This document shows positions 54,298 through 64,000 of a DNA stretch of 64,000 bases, piece after piece. Within the stretch, counting starts at the first letter, position 1. Each line of letters starts with the position of its first letter. The notes below the pieces were generated by a model. The model did no database searches. It saw only the letters and a list, made by a program, of their open reading frames with translations, and was not told the origin of the DNA. Both the position numbers and the translations under genes were made by a program. Source of the DNA: Sycobia sp. Sy_11 (taxonomy: Eukaryota > Arthropoda > Insecta > Hymenoptera > Epichrysomallidae); contig JACCIC010000297.1 in the NCBI GenBank assembly GCA_018907035.1, positions 1 through 64,000 on the forward strand, given 5' to 3'.

Positions 54298-55060
54298 CCG
54301 AAAAATGCAAAACAGCTGCGTCGGTTTTTAGGTACGGTGCGGTGGTATGCACGATTTATACCGCGGGATTCGGAGCTTAAAATTTCGTTAGTGATACTGT
54401 TGCGCAAGAGCTAGGCATGGGAATGGGGGCACGAGCAGGGTGAGGTTTTCGTAGCACTGAAGTGAGTGCTCACGGAAGCTCCAGTGTTAGCGCGCACTGA
54501 CTTTTTGAAGCCGTTTACGGTTCAGAGCGACGCCATCAATTATGCGATTGGCGCCGTTTTGACGTAAGAGAGCGAGGACGGGGAGCACCCGATTGTTTAT
54601 ATTAGACGCGTACTTTTTCCGGTGGAGCAAAATTACTCTACCACGGAGAAAGAATGCTTGGCTGTGTTATGGACAATTAAGAAATTGCGACCATATATCG
54701 AGAAATATAAGTTTACCGTAATTATCGATCAGAGCACGTTGAGATAGTTGAAAAATTTGCGGGAACCGATGGGATGATTAGCGAGATAGGCGCTCGAAAT
54801 GCAGCAGTGGAATTATGAAATCGTGCATCGCAAAGGAGCATTAAACCACTAACCCGATGCGTTATCGGGATTGTACGAGCACGAACAGCTTGTATTAGCC
54901 GGGTTTGGAGAAATTCCGGATCCGTGGTACTTGCAGATGTTGCGTTGCGTGGCGGAAAATACGTTGAAAGTTAGAGACTTGAAGAAAATAGTGCGCCAGT
55001 ATTATTGAAGAGGGATTTATCATGCGGAATGCACGTACCTATGCAAGTGCGAATCGTGCC
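54298..55060 (+). pseudogene. Gypsy 2 thumb and RNase H
   Basis: KQLRRFLGTVRWYARFIPRD (thumb), FTVQSDAINYAIGAVL (Asp), YSTTEKECLAVLWTIKKLRP (Glu), KFTVIIDQSTLR (Asp, though the usual Asp-His pair is Asp-Gln), then YEIVHRKGALN and PDALSGLYE. Several stops, mostly TAG at positions where relatives have Trp, for example in the LKNL/MGxLAR segment near 54747-54797. Confidence 0.85.
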
Positions 55061-56040
55061 AACGCTATAAAATACCGCAGGCGGGTACACAAGATATGAT
55101 GAGAGTACGTATCGTTGAAAGACCGTGAATTGTAGTTGCCGCGGATGATGGAATTTCCGCCAAGTAAATCACAACATAAATATCTCCTCGTTTTCCAGGA
55201 TTTATTGTCGCGTTGGGTGGAGTTAGAGCCGCTTCGTAAGGCTGCCGGGAAAGCAGTACGCCTAACGATGGACGAACTTTTATTATTTCGTTGGGAGACA
55301 CCCGAGCATTTGCTGACCGACAATGGCAAGGAATTTGAAAATAAAACAGTGAATGATGTGCTAGCGCAGTACTCGATTCGACACGTGACGCCGCCGCCGT
55401 ATCATCCGCAGGCGAATACTGTAGAAAGAAGTAGTCGAACTCTCAAAACGGTGATTGCTACTTTCATCAAGATCGATTATCGAGAATGAGGCACGCATAT
55501 TCATGAATTCAGGCACGCGATAAATACGGCGATCCAAGCCTCAACGAGGACTTCGCCCGCGTTTCTAAAATTCGGTTGACATCCGCGGCCCGTACAAACC
55601 TTGTGTGGAGATGTCGAGGGAAAGCGGGTAATTTCACGGATTGCGCCGGAAGTCTCGTAGGATAGGTTGAAAACTTGTATGTGCTCCGAGATATTTTAGC
55701 GAAATACGTCGATAAGGCAAAGGAGAAACAGGCCCGACACTATAATATAGGAAGGAAGGGTGTGCAATTTAGCGTCCGAGATAGCGTCATGCGGAGAGTG
55801 CATTTGTTGTCGGACGCCGCCAGAAAATTTTCTGCGAGCTAGCGCCGAAATTTGTGGGGCCATATGGGAGCGTGGAGGTCAAATCACCAAGTGTTTATGT
55901 ATTGGGGACAGGAGAGCGCTTAAACCGTCGACTAACGAAGGCGCATGTGTCAGAGCTAAAGCGCTATGTGCCGCCGCGAAATGCGGAGAAAGCAACGATA
56001 CTGAGATCCTGTTCTTTTTATTTCTTAGAGAGAGATATGC
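55061..56040 (+). pseudogene. Gypsy 2 integrase
   Basis: CKCESCQRYK of the zinc module, then a frameshift at about 55145 in the first-Asp region. An open stretch 55136-55489 has SKSQHKYLLVFQDLLSRWVE, HLLTDNGKEFENK (second Asp) and PPYHPQANTVERSSRTLK (Glu). Near 55740-56000 the C-terminal module appears: RDSVMRRVHLLSDAARKF and LAPKFVGPYGSVEV, ending KAHVSELKRYVPPR. Multiple frameshifts between 55490 and 55740. Confidence 0.87.
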
Positions 56041-56299
56041 TCTACGATGCGCCACGAGGATAACGTGGGAATAGACGAGGAGACCTGAGAGCGTAGCCCC
56101 CTCTTGACGATGAGCCTTGACATAACGACTCCTCTCCGATGGAGGGCGGAGCCGCAGCTGCAAGCCATATTTTGGTATGAAATGAGAAGTAGAGGCGAGA
56201 GCGAGTAGGGAAGGAGACTCTATGATCGGAAGCGAGGTTTCCGATCCGCGAGCGGGAAGTTATGTTCGGCGGCTTGGTGGCGATACCCATCAATCCTAT

Positions 56300-56500
56300 G
56301 GTCGACCCGCGGCCATATTACTGTTTTAATTGTTGGCAACGGTGGCATGGCAAGCGTTAGTGTCCCCGACAGGTGAGCATTCGCTACTGCCATAACTGCG
56401 GCCGGCAGGGCGAGGATTTGGCGTCGTGCCCAAGGTGCAGCGAACCGCAACTGCCTAAAGAGGGAATTCGAACAGCCACTAAAGAAAAGTAGAGGCCAGC
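56300..56500 (+). pseudogene. Gag-type zinc knuckles downstream of Gypsy 2 pol
   Basis: YYCFNCWQRWHGKR, then a stop and CP, gives one CCHC-type knuckle. About 15 residues on, IRYCHNCGRQGEDLASCP gives a second with Glu in the His place. This is a gag nucleocapsid pattern, but it lies 280 bases after the end of integrase on the same strand. Either a second Gypsy gag begins here or the tail was rearranged. Confidence 0.5.
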
Positions 56501-57999
56501 CTGAGCATATCGACATCGAGCGGGAAGGAGCCCCGAAGGATCAGATCGGTGCCAGGCCCGTCGAAACAAGGCCCGTCGTCCAAGATCCCGTCGTGGCGAT
56601 AACTAACGGGCAACAGGATGAGTCGGTGGGCGAGCGACGCTTCAGCGGGCTAGATCATCTGCACTGCAATCGGCACTGGCAGCGAATGAGAGGCGAGGCG
56701 GCCGACCGGGAGAAAACATTGAGAGCCGTTTTGAGCCGTCGGGATGTGTCCTTCGGCTCCTGAACCGACTAGGGAGCCTGCCGGTGGATACCCGTAAGAG
56801 TATACTACGGCACCTCTATGTAGCAAATCAGTAGAGCCAGCCACATTGGTAGCGCCGAATGAAAGGATTGAGTTTCTTTGTTTTTTGCCGTTATTTTTCA
56901 GCAGAACGAGAGCGATGTCAATCCGTCCGGTGCGGGCCGAATTAAATGCCAGTAGCCAAAGTCTTCCTGGCGGAAGCCTGGGCTAGGGGGAGGTATTTGC
57001 GACGGTGTCGCAAGAACGTCGGATGCTTCAGGCGTTGGTGTACTGTAGAGGTACATGTCTCGCGCACTGTTTCCAAGTTCGTGCACGGCAGCCTGGCATC
57101 TTTTATGACGCGCGCAAGGGACGTGAGCTGAGATGCAGCTGGTCCGATCCAGCACATGGCGCCCAGTGAAAACGCGACCCATGAACGGGGTCCACAGCTC
57201 AGCGCGCACGGATTCAGGAAAAGGGAGCGAAATTGGCGATAAACCGGGCAGAATGGGGCGCGTAGACCGCTGTCAACGCCACTGCGCTGCTTGGGATCGC
57301 CAGAAAGAACAGGAAAAAAACAGTGAGTGTTTGCGCAGCGACATGAGAAGACGGGTTGTGCAATCAGGAGGGTTCACTTCATGACGTGAAGAGGAAAAGT
57401 AAAACTACACGTGCAAGAGGAAGATAGAGAGAGAGTTTGCGCGCGTAAATCAGAAAACGGGCGCATGAGTGGGGTATAAAGAAGTGGATTTCATGCCAAG
57501 GAACGCTGTGCAATAGGTGGACGGTAGGGACGCCGCGAGCGGGACTGCGTCGAGCACGCCTCTCCACCACGTGCCGGACAGTTGTGCCGTTAGACGGAAG
57601 AAAATGACGTATTGACGTCGAGGTGTAGAAGCGAGTGCCGCCGGTGTCCTGTAGCAGCCCAGGTAGCGGGACTACAAAGCGAAAGCTGTCCAATGAAGGA
57701 GAGAGACGTAAAGCCCAGTATCGGTGTATTGTGGTGGCGAGAGTTATCGCGCGAGGGTGTTGCGAACAAAGCGGGATAGCGTCGGTGAAGAGATGGTTAG
57801 TACGTGAGATTCGTGGTAAAATCGCGCTTCTCCCGAGTGGGATTCTCGAGTGGAGTTCCCCTATTGAACGTAGAATCCAAATGTAGCAAAACATGTCTGT
57901 AATTAAAGTAATTGACAGGTAATGTCAAGTGAAACAGTAATAAATAAATATACCCTGCTACGGGAGTTTCGATAGAAATTTGTGTACATTTTATTGTCT
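56501..57999 (+). other. GC-rich tail and 3' LTR region of Gypsy 2
   Basis: No protein recognised. GC-rich to about 57850, then AT-rich to the LTR end AATAAATACCACGTCACA at 57999-58016, which includes the poly(A) signal. The LTR start is not defined, since no matching copy is present in full. Confidence 0.45.
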
Positions 58000-58016
58000 G
58001 AATAAATACCACGTCA

Positions 58017-59809
58017 CAATATATATATAATTACACATACAACAATTAAAATGAGCTGAAAATTCATAAATTACGAAAGTGCGCGTGTGCATCTATAACT
58101 GTGCACATGCGCGTAAATATCTAAACAATGAGAAATGAATATGAGCGAGTGCATATGTATGCTAAATGTACATAGAAGAAAAGCCAAAATTCGTGCAAAT
58201 TTAATGTTTTAAATTTTGATTAATTTTGAAAAGTCGTTCGTGCACGTTCATCATATACGTACATATGTAAAAGCGAAATGTTTAATAATAATTGATTATT
58301 AAATAATAATAATTGATTATTAAATAATAATAATTAATTATGCATTAAATACGTTAAGTAAATTAAAGTCATATGATTAGAGAAGTTTGAAAAGTAATAA
58401 GTGTGAGAATATACAGCCTACTATAGAGACAGACAATTGGAGAGGTAATGTGTATAAGTGAATGTATGCGTACTGCGTGTAAAAGACAAGGGGAAGCTGT
58501 CTGGCGCATCTATGCAGGAAAAAAGAGAGATCGAATTCATGCACGCGGCAAAGAGAATAAGAGTGTGTGTGACTATATACGGGCACGCTAGCTTGACAGA
58601 GTATATGAGTATACTGCTATACGCGCGTAAGAGAGAGAGAGAGAGAGAGAGCGCATGACGCTATATACGCATATGTCTGATATAAGTGATTCTTGTAAGT
58701 TAATAATGAACTGTGAATATGAATAATCGCAATATAACAATGCGCAATGTAAAATTCAACAAGTGATAGTCTTAGACTAATTCTTTATTGCTCGTAAGAA
58801 TTTGAAATAAATAAAACAATAAACAAATTGATTTTTTATTAACAATGATTGTTTAAATAATTTGGAAGTCAAAACGATATAGTATTCATGAATAGTTAAA
58901 GAAAATAATTACTAAATGAATGCGTCTTAATTTGTTTTAACAATAAACGAATCGATTGTTTATTAACTAATGAAATTTTACTTGCTTAATAATAATTATG
59001 GACTATACATGTGCTATTTGATTAACTGCTTCTAGTTAATAATGTTGTAAAGCAGATAATTGTTTATTAACCATTATTTTTCAATATTTTTGATTCATAA
59101 ATTTGTGTAAATTATTTGTTTAATGAGCTCAAATGATTCCTGTATGAAAAATTTGAACTTTAATTAATTAATTAATAAAAATATATAATTAATAAATAAC
59201 AACAAGCCCATTCTAACTATTTAGATAATTAGGTGTTTTAAGTTATTTATAATGAGAATTAGAGAGTAAAAGCAAGAACGCGTGCGCGCGAATATTAGTA
59301 TGTAACGAAAAGTGTATATGTCTGCGGACATGCACAAGTGTATACGAGATAGTATAGTATTAACAAGCGTGTATACTTGCATGAGTATTTGTGTATGTCG
59401 ATGCATATAGGCGCATCGATTTCCGATCGAGTATAGAAATACGCGGACCGACGAATGTGTGTGAAAAAGATGTGAGAGTGTTTTCCCGCAGTGATCAACG
59501 CAGAAATGAATAGCGTGTGCGCGAAGGGCGGATCTTGTCTAACCTATCATAGCGCGTCGACAGATAGAGTGAGAGAGAGAGAGAGAAGAAATTATATGCC
59601 AGTAGAAGTGGCAGAGCCAGCTTTGTGAAAGCGGTAGACAAGCTTCTAGTTTACGAATCTTTACGGCAATGTTACCTAACAAAATTGTTGTGACTGACCT
59701 GCACCCATCGTGCTTGCTTCCGCAAATTGCAACTTGACAAGTTATATCATTATAAAAATTAAAAGTAAGATACTTCTTGTACAAACGATATTAAGCTTCA
59801 GATTTCTCT
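58017..59809. other. AT-rich stretch rich in GT/AC steps, no gene seen
   Basis: Short frames only. A GA microsatellite at 58630-58652 and another at 59570-59585. A duplicated TAATTGATTATTAAATAATAA unit lies at 58285-58335. Confidence 0.45.
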
Positions 59810-60222
59810 GTGGCAATGATTCCGTATGACACGTTGAATAAAATGAAGCAGTCCATAACTGGATGTGTATGTGCGTGTTACGTCGCCATGAAAAACAAAA
59901 AAAAAAGAAAAAGAAAATATTTAAAAGCCGAGCCGGGCCCGGTGCAGCAGCTTTCGATATCGCGGCTCTGCGCGGCGAAGCACGGTTTTGTCGAACTCAT
60001 ACGGAAATAAAAATTTTTCCATGAGACACCGCTAAGCATCGACGAGCCGAGCCGCGTCATCCTGCTCTTTTCAGGCGCAATACCTGGCACGGCTACCGAC
60101 ATTCGTACCTCCGAGATGTGGCCTTATCTCCCCCACATATTTTCAGACCGAGTCAACAGATTAGAGAAGGTTCCAACGAATTTTCTCTCATCTTTTAACT
60201 CCCAAACAAAAACTACAGAGTA
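59810..60222 (+). pseudogene. Unrecognised frame with one internal stop
   Basis: ATG at 59810, 66 codons to a TAA at 60008-60010, then the same frame stays open for 70 more codons to 60220-60222. The first part has a very basic run (KNKKKRKRKYLK) then AEPGPVQQLSISRLCAAKHG. The second has IDEPSRVILLFSGAIPGTAT and RTSEMWPYLPHIFSDRVNRL. Base composition (GC-rich 59925-60120) differs from the surroundings. No family recognised; it may be a decayed domesticated or retro-inserted gene. Confidence 0.3.
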
Positions 60223-60344
60223 AAATAAAAATTCAAAACTCAAAATTATACAATTTAAATTATACGTGCCCTGTGAATAAACAAAAGTAACAGGAATATG
60301 ATAAAAAAATACACGTATATACAAACTAAATATATACATGTATG

Positions 60345-60458
60345 AATATATATATATATATACGTATGTGTGTATATATATATATGTATAAAGGATAAAA
60401 ATACATATGTAGTAAAATTATGTTATAAATCATTCTAGATATTATACATAATTTTACG

Positions 60459-60523
<65 letters not shown>

Positions 60524-60830
60524 ATGAATGTATAGAGCGAATATAAATATAATAAATAGTATATACAAATATACGTATATACTGACCTTAAGATACACAG
60601 ATATTACTATACAAATATGTTATTGTATAAAATGTATATACATATATATACTAAATGAAACAATATGTATATTCAAATTTTAAAATATATAATCATATTA
60701 CTATACAGCTATGTTACTATATAGACATATATTACTATCTAAAAAATATATGGATATACATATATATAATAAATAGTATAATACAAATATACGTATATAC
60801 TGATCTTAAGCTACATAGATAATACTATAT

Positions 60831-60886
<56 letters not shown>

Positions 60887-60987
60887 TTATCATAAATAAA
60901 GCAATATACAGAAATACGTATATTCAAATTTTAAAATAAATAATTATATTACTGCATAAAAATATTACTATATACATATATACTACT

Positions 60988-61036
<49 letters not shown>

Positions 61037-61060
61037 AATGAAGCAATAAAATAAATATAT
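60345..61060. repeat. (TA)n tracts and ~220-240 bp tandem duplication
   Basis: TA runs at 60464-60515, 60836-60880 and 60990-61040 separate two copies of a unit. AATACAAATATACGTATATACT occurs in both at about 60563 and 60784, and TATTCAAATTTTAAAATA at about 60670 and 60918. Followed by AATGAAGCAATAAA-type sequence. Confidence 0.8.
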
Positions 61061-61329
61061 ACCATGAATAAAACATTCAATAACAAATGTACGATCAAGG
61101 AAATAGTATTAAACAAATGTACAAACCAGAGTAATCTTGTTGAAAAAGAATTTATACAAATAAGAGAAATATTGTAAAATTATTAACTAAAAATGTAAGT
61201 TTTAATACAACTAATGCCATCTGTGAGAGAGAGAGAGAGATGCCATGCTTATCAGTCCCAGCACTGGCAGCGGGAAACACAAGCTCCCGAATTTTCCGGG
61301 CCAATCATAGGAGAGGAAACTCGGAGCAT

Positions 61330-61938
61330 TAGAGATGTCCGCGCTTCCCCTATAAAAAGCAGGTTTTCATGCTGAGTATTCATTCTGTTCTATTCAATTC
61401 ACCTTCTACTCCTAAGTCGTTTTCTACCTCCCTACATCACGCACCACACTCTTCACTCCAGTCCAATTCCAATACAAAAAAAACCCAACACCGCCAAGAA
61501 CAACAGCAAAGCAGCAGCCAAGGAAGGAAGCAGCGAACACCCTCTCTCTTTCTCTCCGGTGGATTAGAGTACCTGCGTCAATTGAAAAATAAAAGTGAGT
61601 AAGAAAATTTTAACATTCGATTATTTTTAAATTCATTTCTTTTCCTTCACTCATTTATGCATTTATCTTTTTATATTTATATTTTTATATTTATATTTCT
61701 ATCATTTATAATCCTACCGGGGAAGTGATTGGGTCCCCCTTGCAAAAGGCTGGAACTATACAAGCCCCAATTCCTCTCCCTTACATTTGTCTAGATTTTC
61801 ACAGTAGTAGGGAAAAGTTAGATTGGTAGGCCGAGGTGGATAAGGGCGTCTTCTTGTAAGAGAAGGAGTCCATATCCTCGAGAAGTTCCTTGGCCTCCAT
61901 CTACTAATCGATAAAAACTAGGGCTCCATCGCTTAGCT
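61330..61938 (+). mobile_element. LTR-like module of the unclassified retroelement, copy 2
   Basis: TATA box (CCCCTATAAAAAGC) at about 61349, an initiator region near 61378, a leader with CAGCAAAGCAGCAGCC-like content, and a donor-like AAAA/GTGAGTAAG at 61594. Then it shares the ordered blocks of copy 1 (GGGGAAGTGATTGG, AACTATACAAGCCCC, GTAGGGAAA, GCCGAGGTGG) and the hairpin at 61838. It runs into a (TA)n tract and a Gypsy LTR instead of a primer site, so it is truncated. Confidence 0.6.
61838..61877 (+). other. Stem-loop homologous to 32317-32356
   Basis: GGATAAGGGCGTCTTCTT pairs with the 18 bases from 61860 over most positions (two mismatches, three wobbles) around a 4 base loop. Position in the module matches copy 1, while the stem sequence has changed. 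Confidence 0.55.
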
Positions 61939-61939
61939 G

Positions 61940-61991
<52 letters not shown>
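61939..61991. repeat. (TA)n microsatellite
   Basis: About 26 TA units with one CA, directly abutting the Gypsy LTR. Confidence 0.95.
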
Positions 61992-61994
<3 letters not shown>

Positions 61995-62945
61995 GACGAG
62001 GAACGCAAGCACTGCGTGCGCCTGCCTTCCCCGTCCCGTTGCTCTCTCTCCAGTCGTAGCATGTACATATTTATCTGTATATTTATATGTAGAAACGTTT
62101 GTATGTTTCAGGCCGACGCACAACCACCGGCGGAGAGGTAAGTGAGAGAGAGAGAGCGGGGAGTGGGGAGAGACAGCCACGCGCGGGAATTAGACAGACA
62201 GAGAGCCGCGAAGAGCACGCACGCGTCGCAACCGGCCTTTCGTGCACGTTATTTTTCTGCTTTGGCATCTCGCCACGGTCGCGTCATAACTTACGGCGTG
62301 CGGGGACACCTTGTGTGTCGAGTGTTTCCCTCGTCTCGTACCTCGTCTTCGGGGAGGGTACTTGACTGGATCGCCGTTCTGTGCCACAGTGTTGTGGGTG
62401 TGTGCGGTGCACACGCGCCGGGCAAGAGTCCGAGCGGACGACTTGTCGTCCGACCCCGCCTCCGCGGAATAGCCGCCCCATCCCGGGGTCTCCGGACGCC
62501 GACGTCACCACCGCTCCCGGCGAAGGAAGGTGCTGCTGCCGCACGAGTGCAGGGATTACGCGCTGCGGAATCATCGAGTCTCGACTCGCTGTAAGTGGCA
62601 GCTCCTGTTTTCTCTCTCTCTCTCTCTTCCCGAACGCCCCGCGCGCCGTCGCCCCGGCGACCCTCGGCCTGCGTCCCACACGCCTCATATATAGGCGCTG
62701 CGTTGTAGTCTTGTTTGCACGGCGTTATTAAACCTTGTTTAAATTTTAACTATTTTTATTTTATTATTTCGTGTGTGGTCCGTTAGCCGCCCTACCTCAC
62801 GCGCAATCCTGAACGCGATATTCGCCCCTCGCGAACCGCCCCTCTCCCTTGCCGAAATCCTTCGGGGCTAAGCCCAGCCGGGCACGAATTTGCAACGGCC
62901 GTGCCCGCCGTCCTCGTGCTCGAGGCGGACACGCGCACCGTTACA
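61992..62945 (+). repeat. Gypsy LTR (+), same family as 33622-34511
   Basis: 954 bases, from TGTGACGAGGAACGCAAGCA to CACGCGCACCGTTACA. Large parts match the Gypsy 1 LTR, including GGCCGTGCCCGCCGTCCTCG near the end and the 26 base exon-like block at 62112-62137. Followed at once by a primer binding site, so this was a 5' LTR. Confidence 0.88.
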
Positions 62946-62957
62946 TGGCGCCCAACG
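62946..62957 (+). promoter_or_regulatory. Gypsy primer binding site, tRNA-Lys type
   Basis: TGGCGCCCAACG is the complement of the last 12 bases of insect tRNA-Lys (CUU) with CCA. It directly follows the LTR. Confidence 0.75.
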
Positions 62958-63837
62958 CGATCTCGGGATCGCACTTTATATAAGAATATTTCATATATCT
63001 TTATATATCTTATTGCATGTATACATTTTATAATATATATGTAATAATATATTATATCATAGTGCCCCGGCGAATATTCGCAAGTGACGCGGATGCGCGA
63101 AAACAACTTAATAATTTTATTATATTGAAAATTAGAATATTACAGAGTGCGAACGCACAGTACATCGCGAGTGTTTACGTTGCGAGCTCGTAGATGTAAA
63201 CACTCTCGAAGTCGGCCAAGTCCAACGGCAATTTGGCGAAAGCGGCTGAAAAGCAGCACAAATGAAATATAATACCGAATACGGTAATATAATATTTGTG
63301 CAGTTTTTCAAGCAAAACTAATTTTAAGTTAAATAGACACATATACATTAATTTATATAATATTGATATATATATATTAAGTGGATGTAACTTTAAAATT
63401 TAGCTTAAATTAAATATGTGAATTCCATCTAAGCTAAACTAAAATTAATCAATAATTAATTTTTAAGATAGCGTAATATAAAAATATAACTGATATAAAT
63501 AGATTCACATTCGCCATTATAATATAATAATAAAATTTTCGCCGTTACAGGCATAAGGAACATTTAGTGTAAATTAAATATAATTAAAAGTTCTCTTCAT
63601 TACACATAGTCGACTATAAATAGCGAAGTCAGCGATCTGTGTATACTCACATACACACACCACCGCGACTCTACGCTGTACATACAGTGTACATGCGACT
63701 AACGCAAATTTTTCTTTGCTCTCAATTTAATTTGATCAAAATTGATTATCCCCTTTATGCTTTTCGCTTTCGGATCTTCATTTTGATATTGTAATATCTC
63801 TAATATTTGTGCAGTATAATTTAAAAAAAAAAATTAA
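62958..63837. other. Unassigned; internal Gypsy sequence lost
   Basis: No gag is readable after the primer site. Two inverted repeats are present (63168-63208 and 63256-63301). A TATAAATAG box at 63615-63623 precedes an AGTCAGCGATC stretch, which could be a weak promoter. No coding frame recognised. Confidence 0.4.
63256..63301. repeat. 46 base near-palindrome
   Basis: GCACAAAT and ATTTGTGC at the ends, and ATACCG and CGGTAA around an AATA centre, with a few mismatches between. Confidence 0.7.
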
Positions 63838-64000
63838 AATTTTTTTTTTTTTTTTCGAAAACTAAAAATTAAAAATTTTTTTTTTCTTCGAAAACTAAAA
63901 ATTAAAAAATCTTTTTTTTTTTTTGAAAACTAAAAATTAAAAATTTTTTTTTTTTGAAAGCTAAAATTTAAAGTTTTTTTTTCTTTTTTTTTGGAAAACT
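63838..64000. repeat. Poly(T)/AAAACTAAAAATTAAAAA tandem array
   Basis: At least four copies of a 38-42 base unit: a run of 10-15 T, then GAAAACTAAAAATTAAAA. Units differ in T-run length. The array runs off the window's right edge. Confidence 0.85.

Larger units (their letters stand above)
51646..58016 (+). mobile_element. Gypsy LTR retrotransposon 2, decayed
   Basis: Plus-strand Gypsy element. It has an LTR end at 51664 and 58016, a GC-rich leader, zinc-rich gag fragment, protease, reverse transcriptase, RNase H and integrase in Ty3 order, then a 2 kb GC-rich tail. Repeat family T has inserted in the protease. Stops at many Trp and Arg codons. Left boundary uncertain. Confidence 0.8.

Overview
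This window looks like a piece of insect nuclear genome, probably hymenopteran and perhaps an ant. It is AT-rich, crowded with microsatellites, and carries mariner, BEL/Pao, Gypsy, Polinton, R1-like and SINE elements, nearly all of them broken. The assignment rests on the element families and on one host gene, not on any species-specific marker. I see no bacterial genes, operons, tRNA or rRNA genes, or CRISPR array.

Host genes are sparse. The best supported is ATG10, the E2-like enzyme of autophagy, on the + strand. A first coding exon lies at 27844-27951 and a second at 41528-41780, separated by a 13.6 kb intron full of transposons. Later ATG10 exons are not recognisable here. Weaker host candidates are a two-exon minus-strand gene with an SR-rich tail (1776-2574), a terminal exon at 158-356 (+), and a short terminal exon at 27079-27136 (+).

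Layout. 1-4620 holds AT-rich tandem arrays and a degenerate array of about 300 bp units. 4620-17700 is a decayed Polinton/Maverick (integrase on +, protein-primed DNA polymerase on -). Its polymerase gene is split by a complete BEL/Pao element (9592-17325, with 5 bp target duplication and tRNA-Phe primer site), and a tRNA-derived SINE is nested inside that. 18562-26624 holds mariner copies, a long-inverted-repeat element and a Gypsy fragment, several abutting (TA)n tracts. 27475-41527 is the SINE copy, the ATG10 intron with two mariners, a large palindrome, a 127 bp alternating purine-pyrimidine tract, an unclassified LTR element (31840-33333), a truncated Gypsy on the minus strand (33622-37960) and a 108 bp satellite array. 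43000-49000 is an R1-like LINE interrupted by a deleted BEL/Pao copy. 49680-51277 holds a mariner and a Tc1-like remnant. 51646-58016 is a second Gypsy element on +. 58017-64000 is AT-rich sequence, tandem repeats, a second copy of the unclassified LTR, and a Gypsy LTR with its tRNA-Lys primer site.

The most unusual signals are two LTR-like modules sharing a hairpin, one of them with its TATA box in the loop of a second hairpin. Others are a short exon-like block bounded by splice signals and kept in two Gypsy LTRs, the 300 bp and 108 bp repeat arrays, and a dispersed repeat family tied to a 300 bp palindrome. Element nesting gives a relative age order. Most inactivating lesions are stops at tryptophan positions, frameshifts, or lost catalytic residues.
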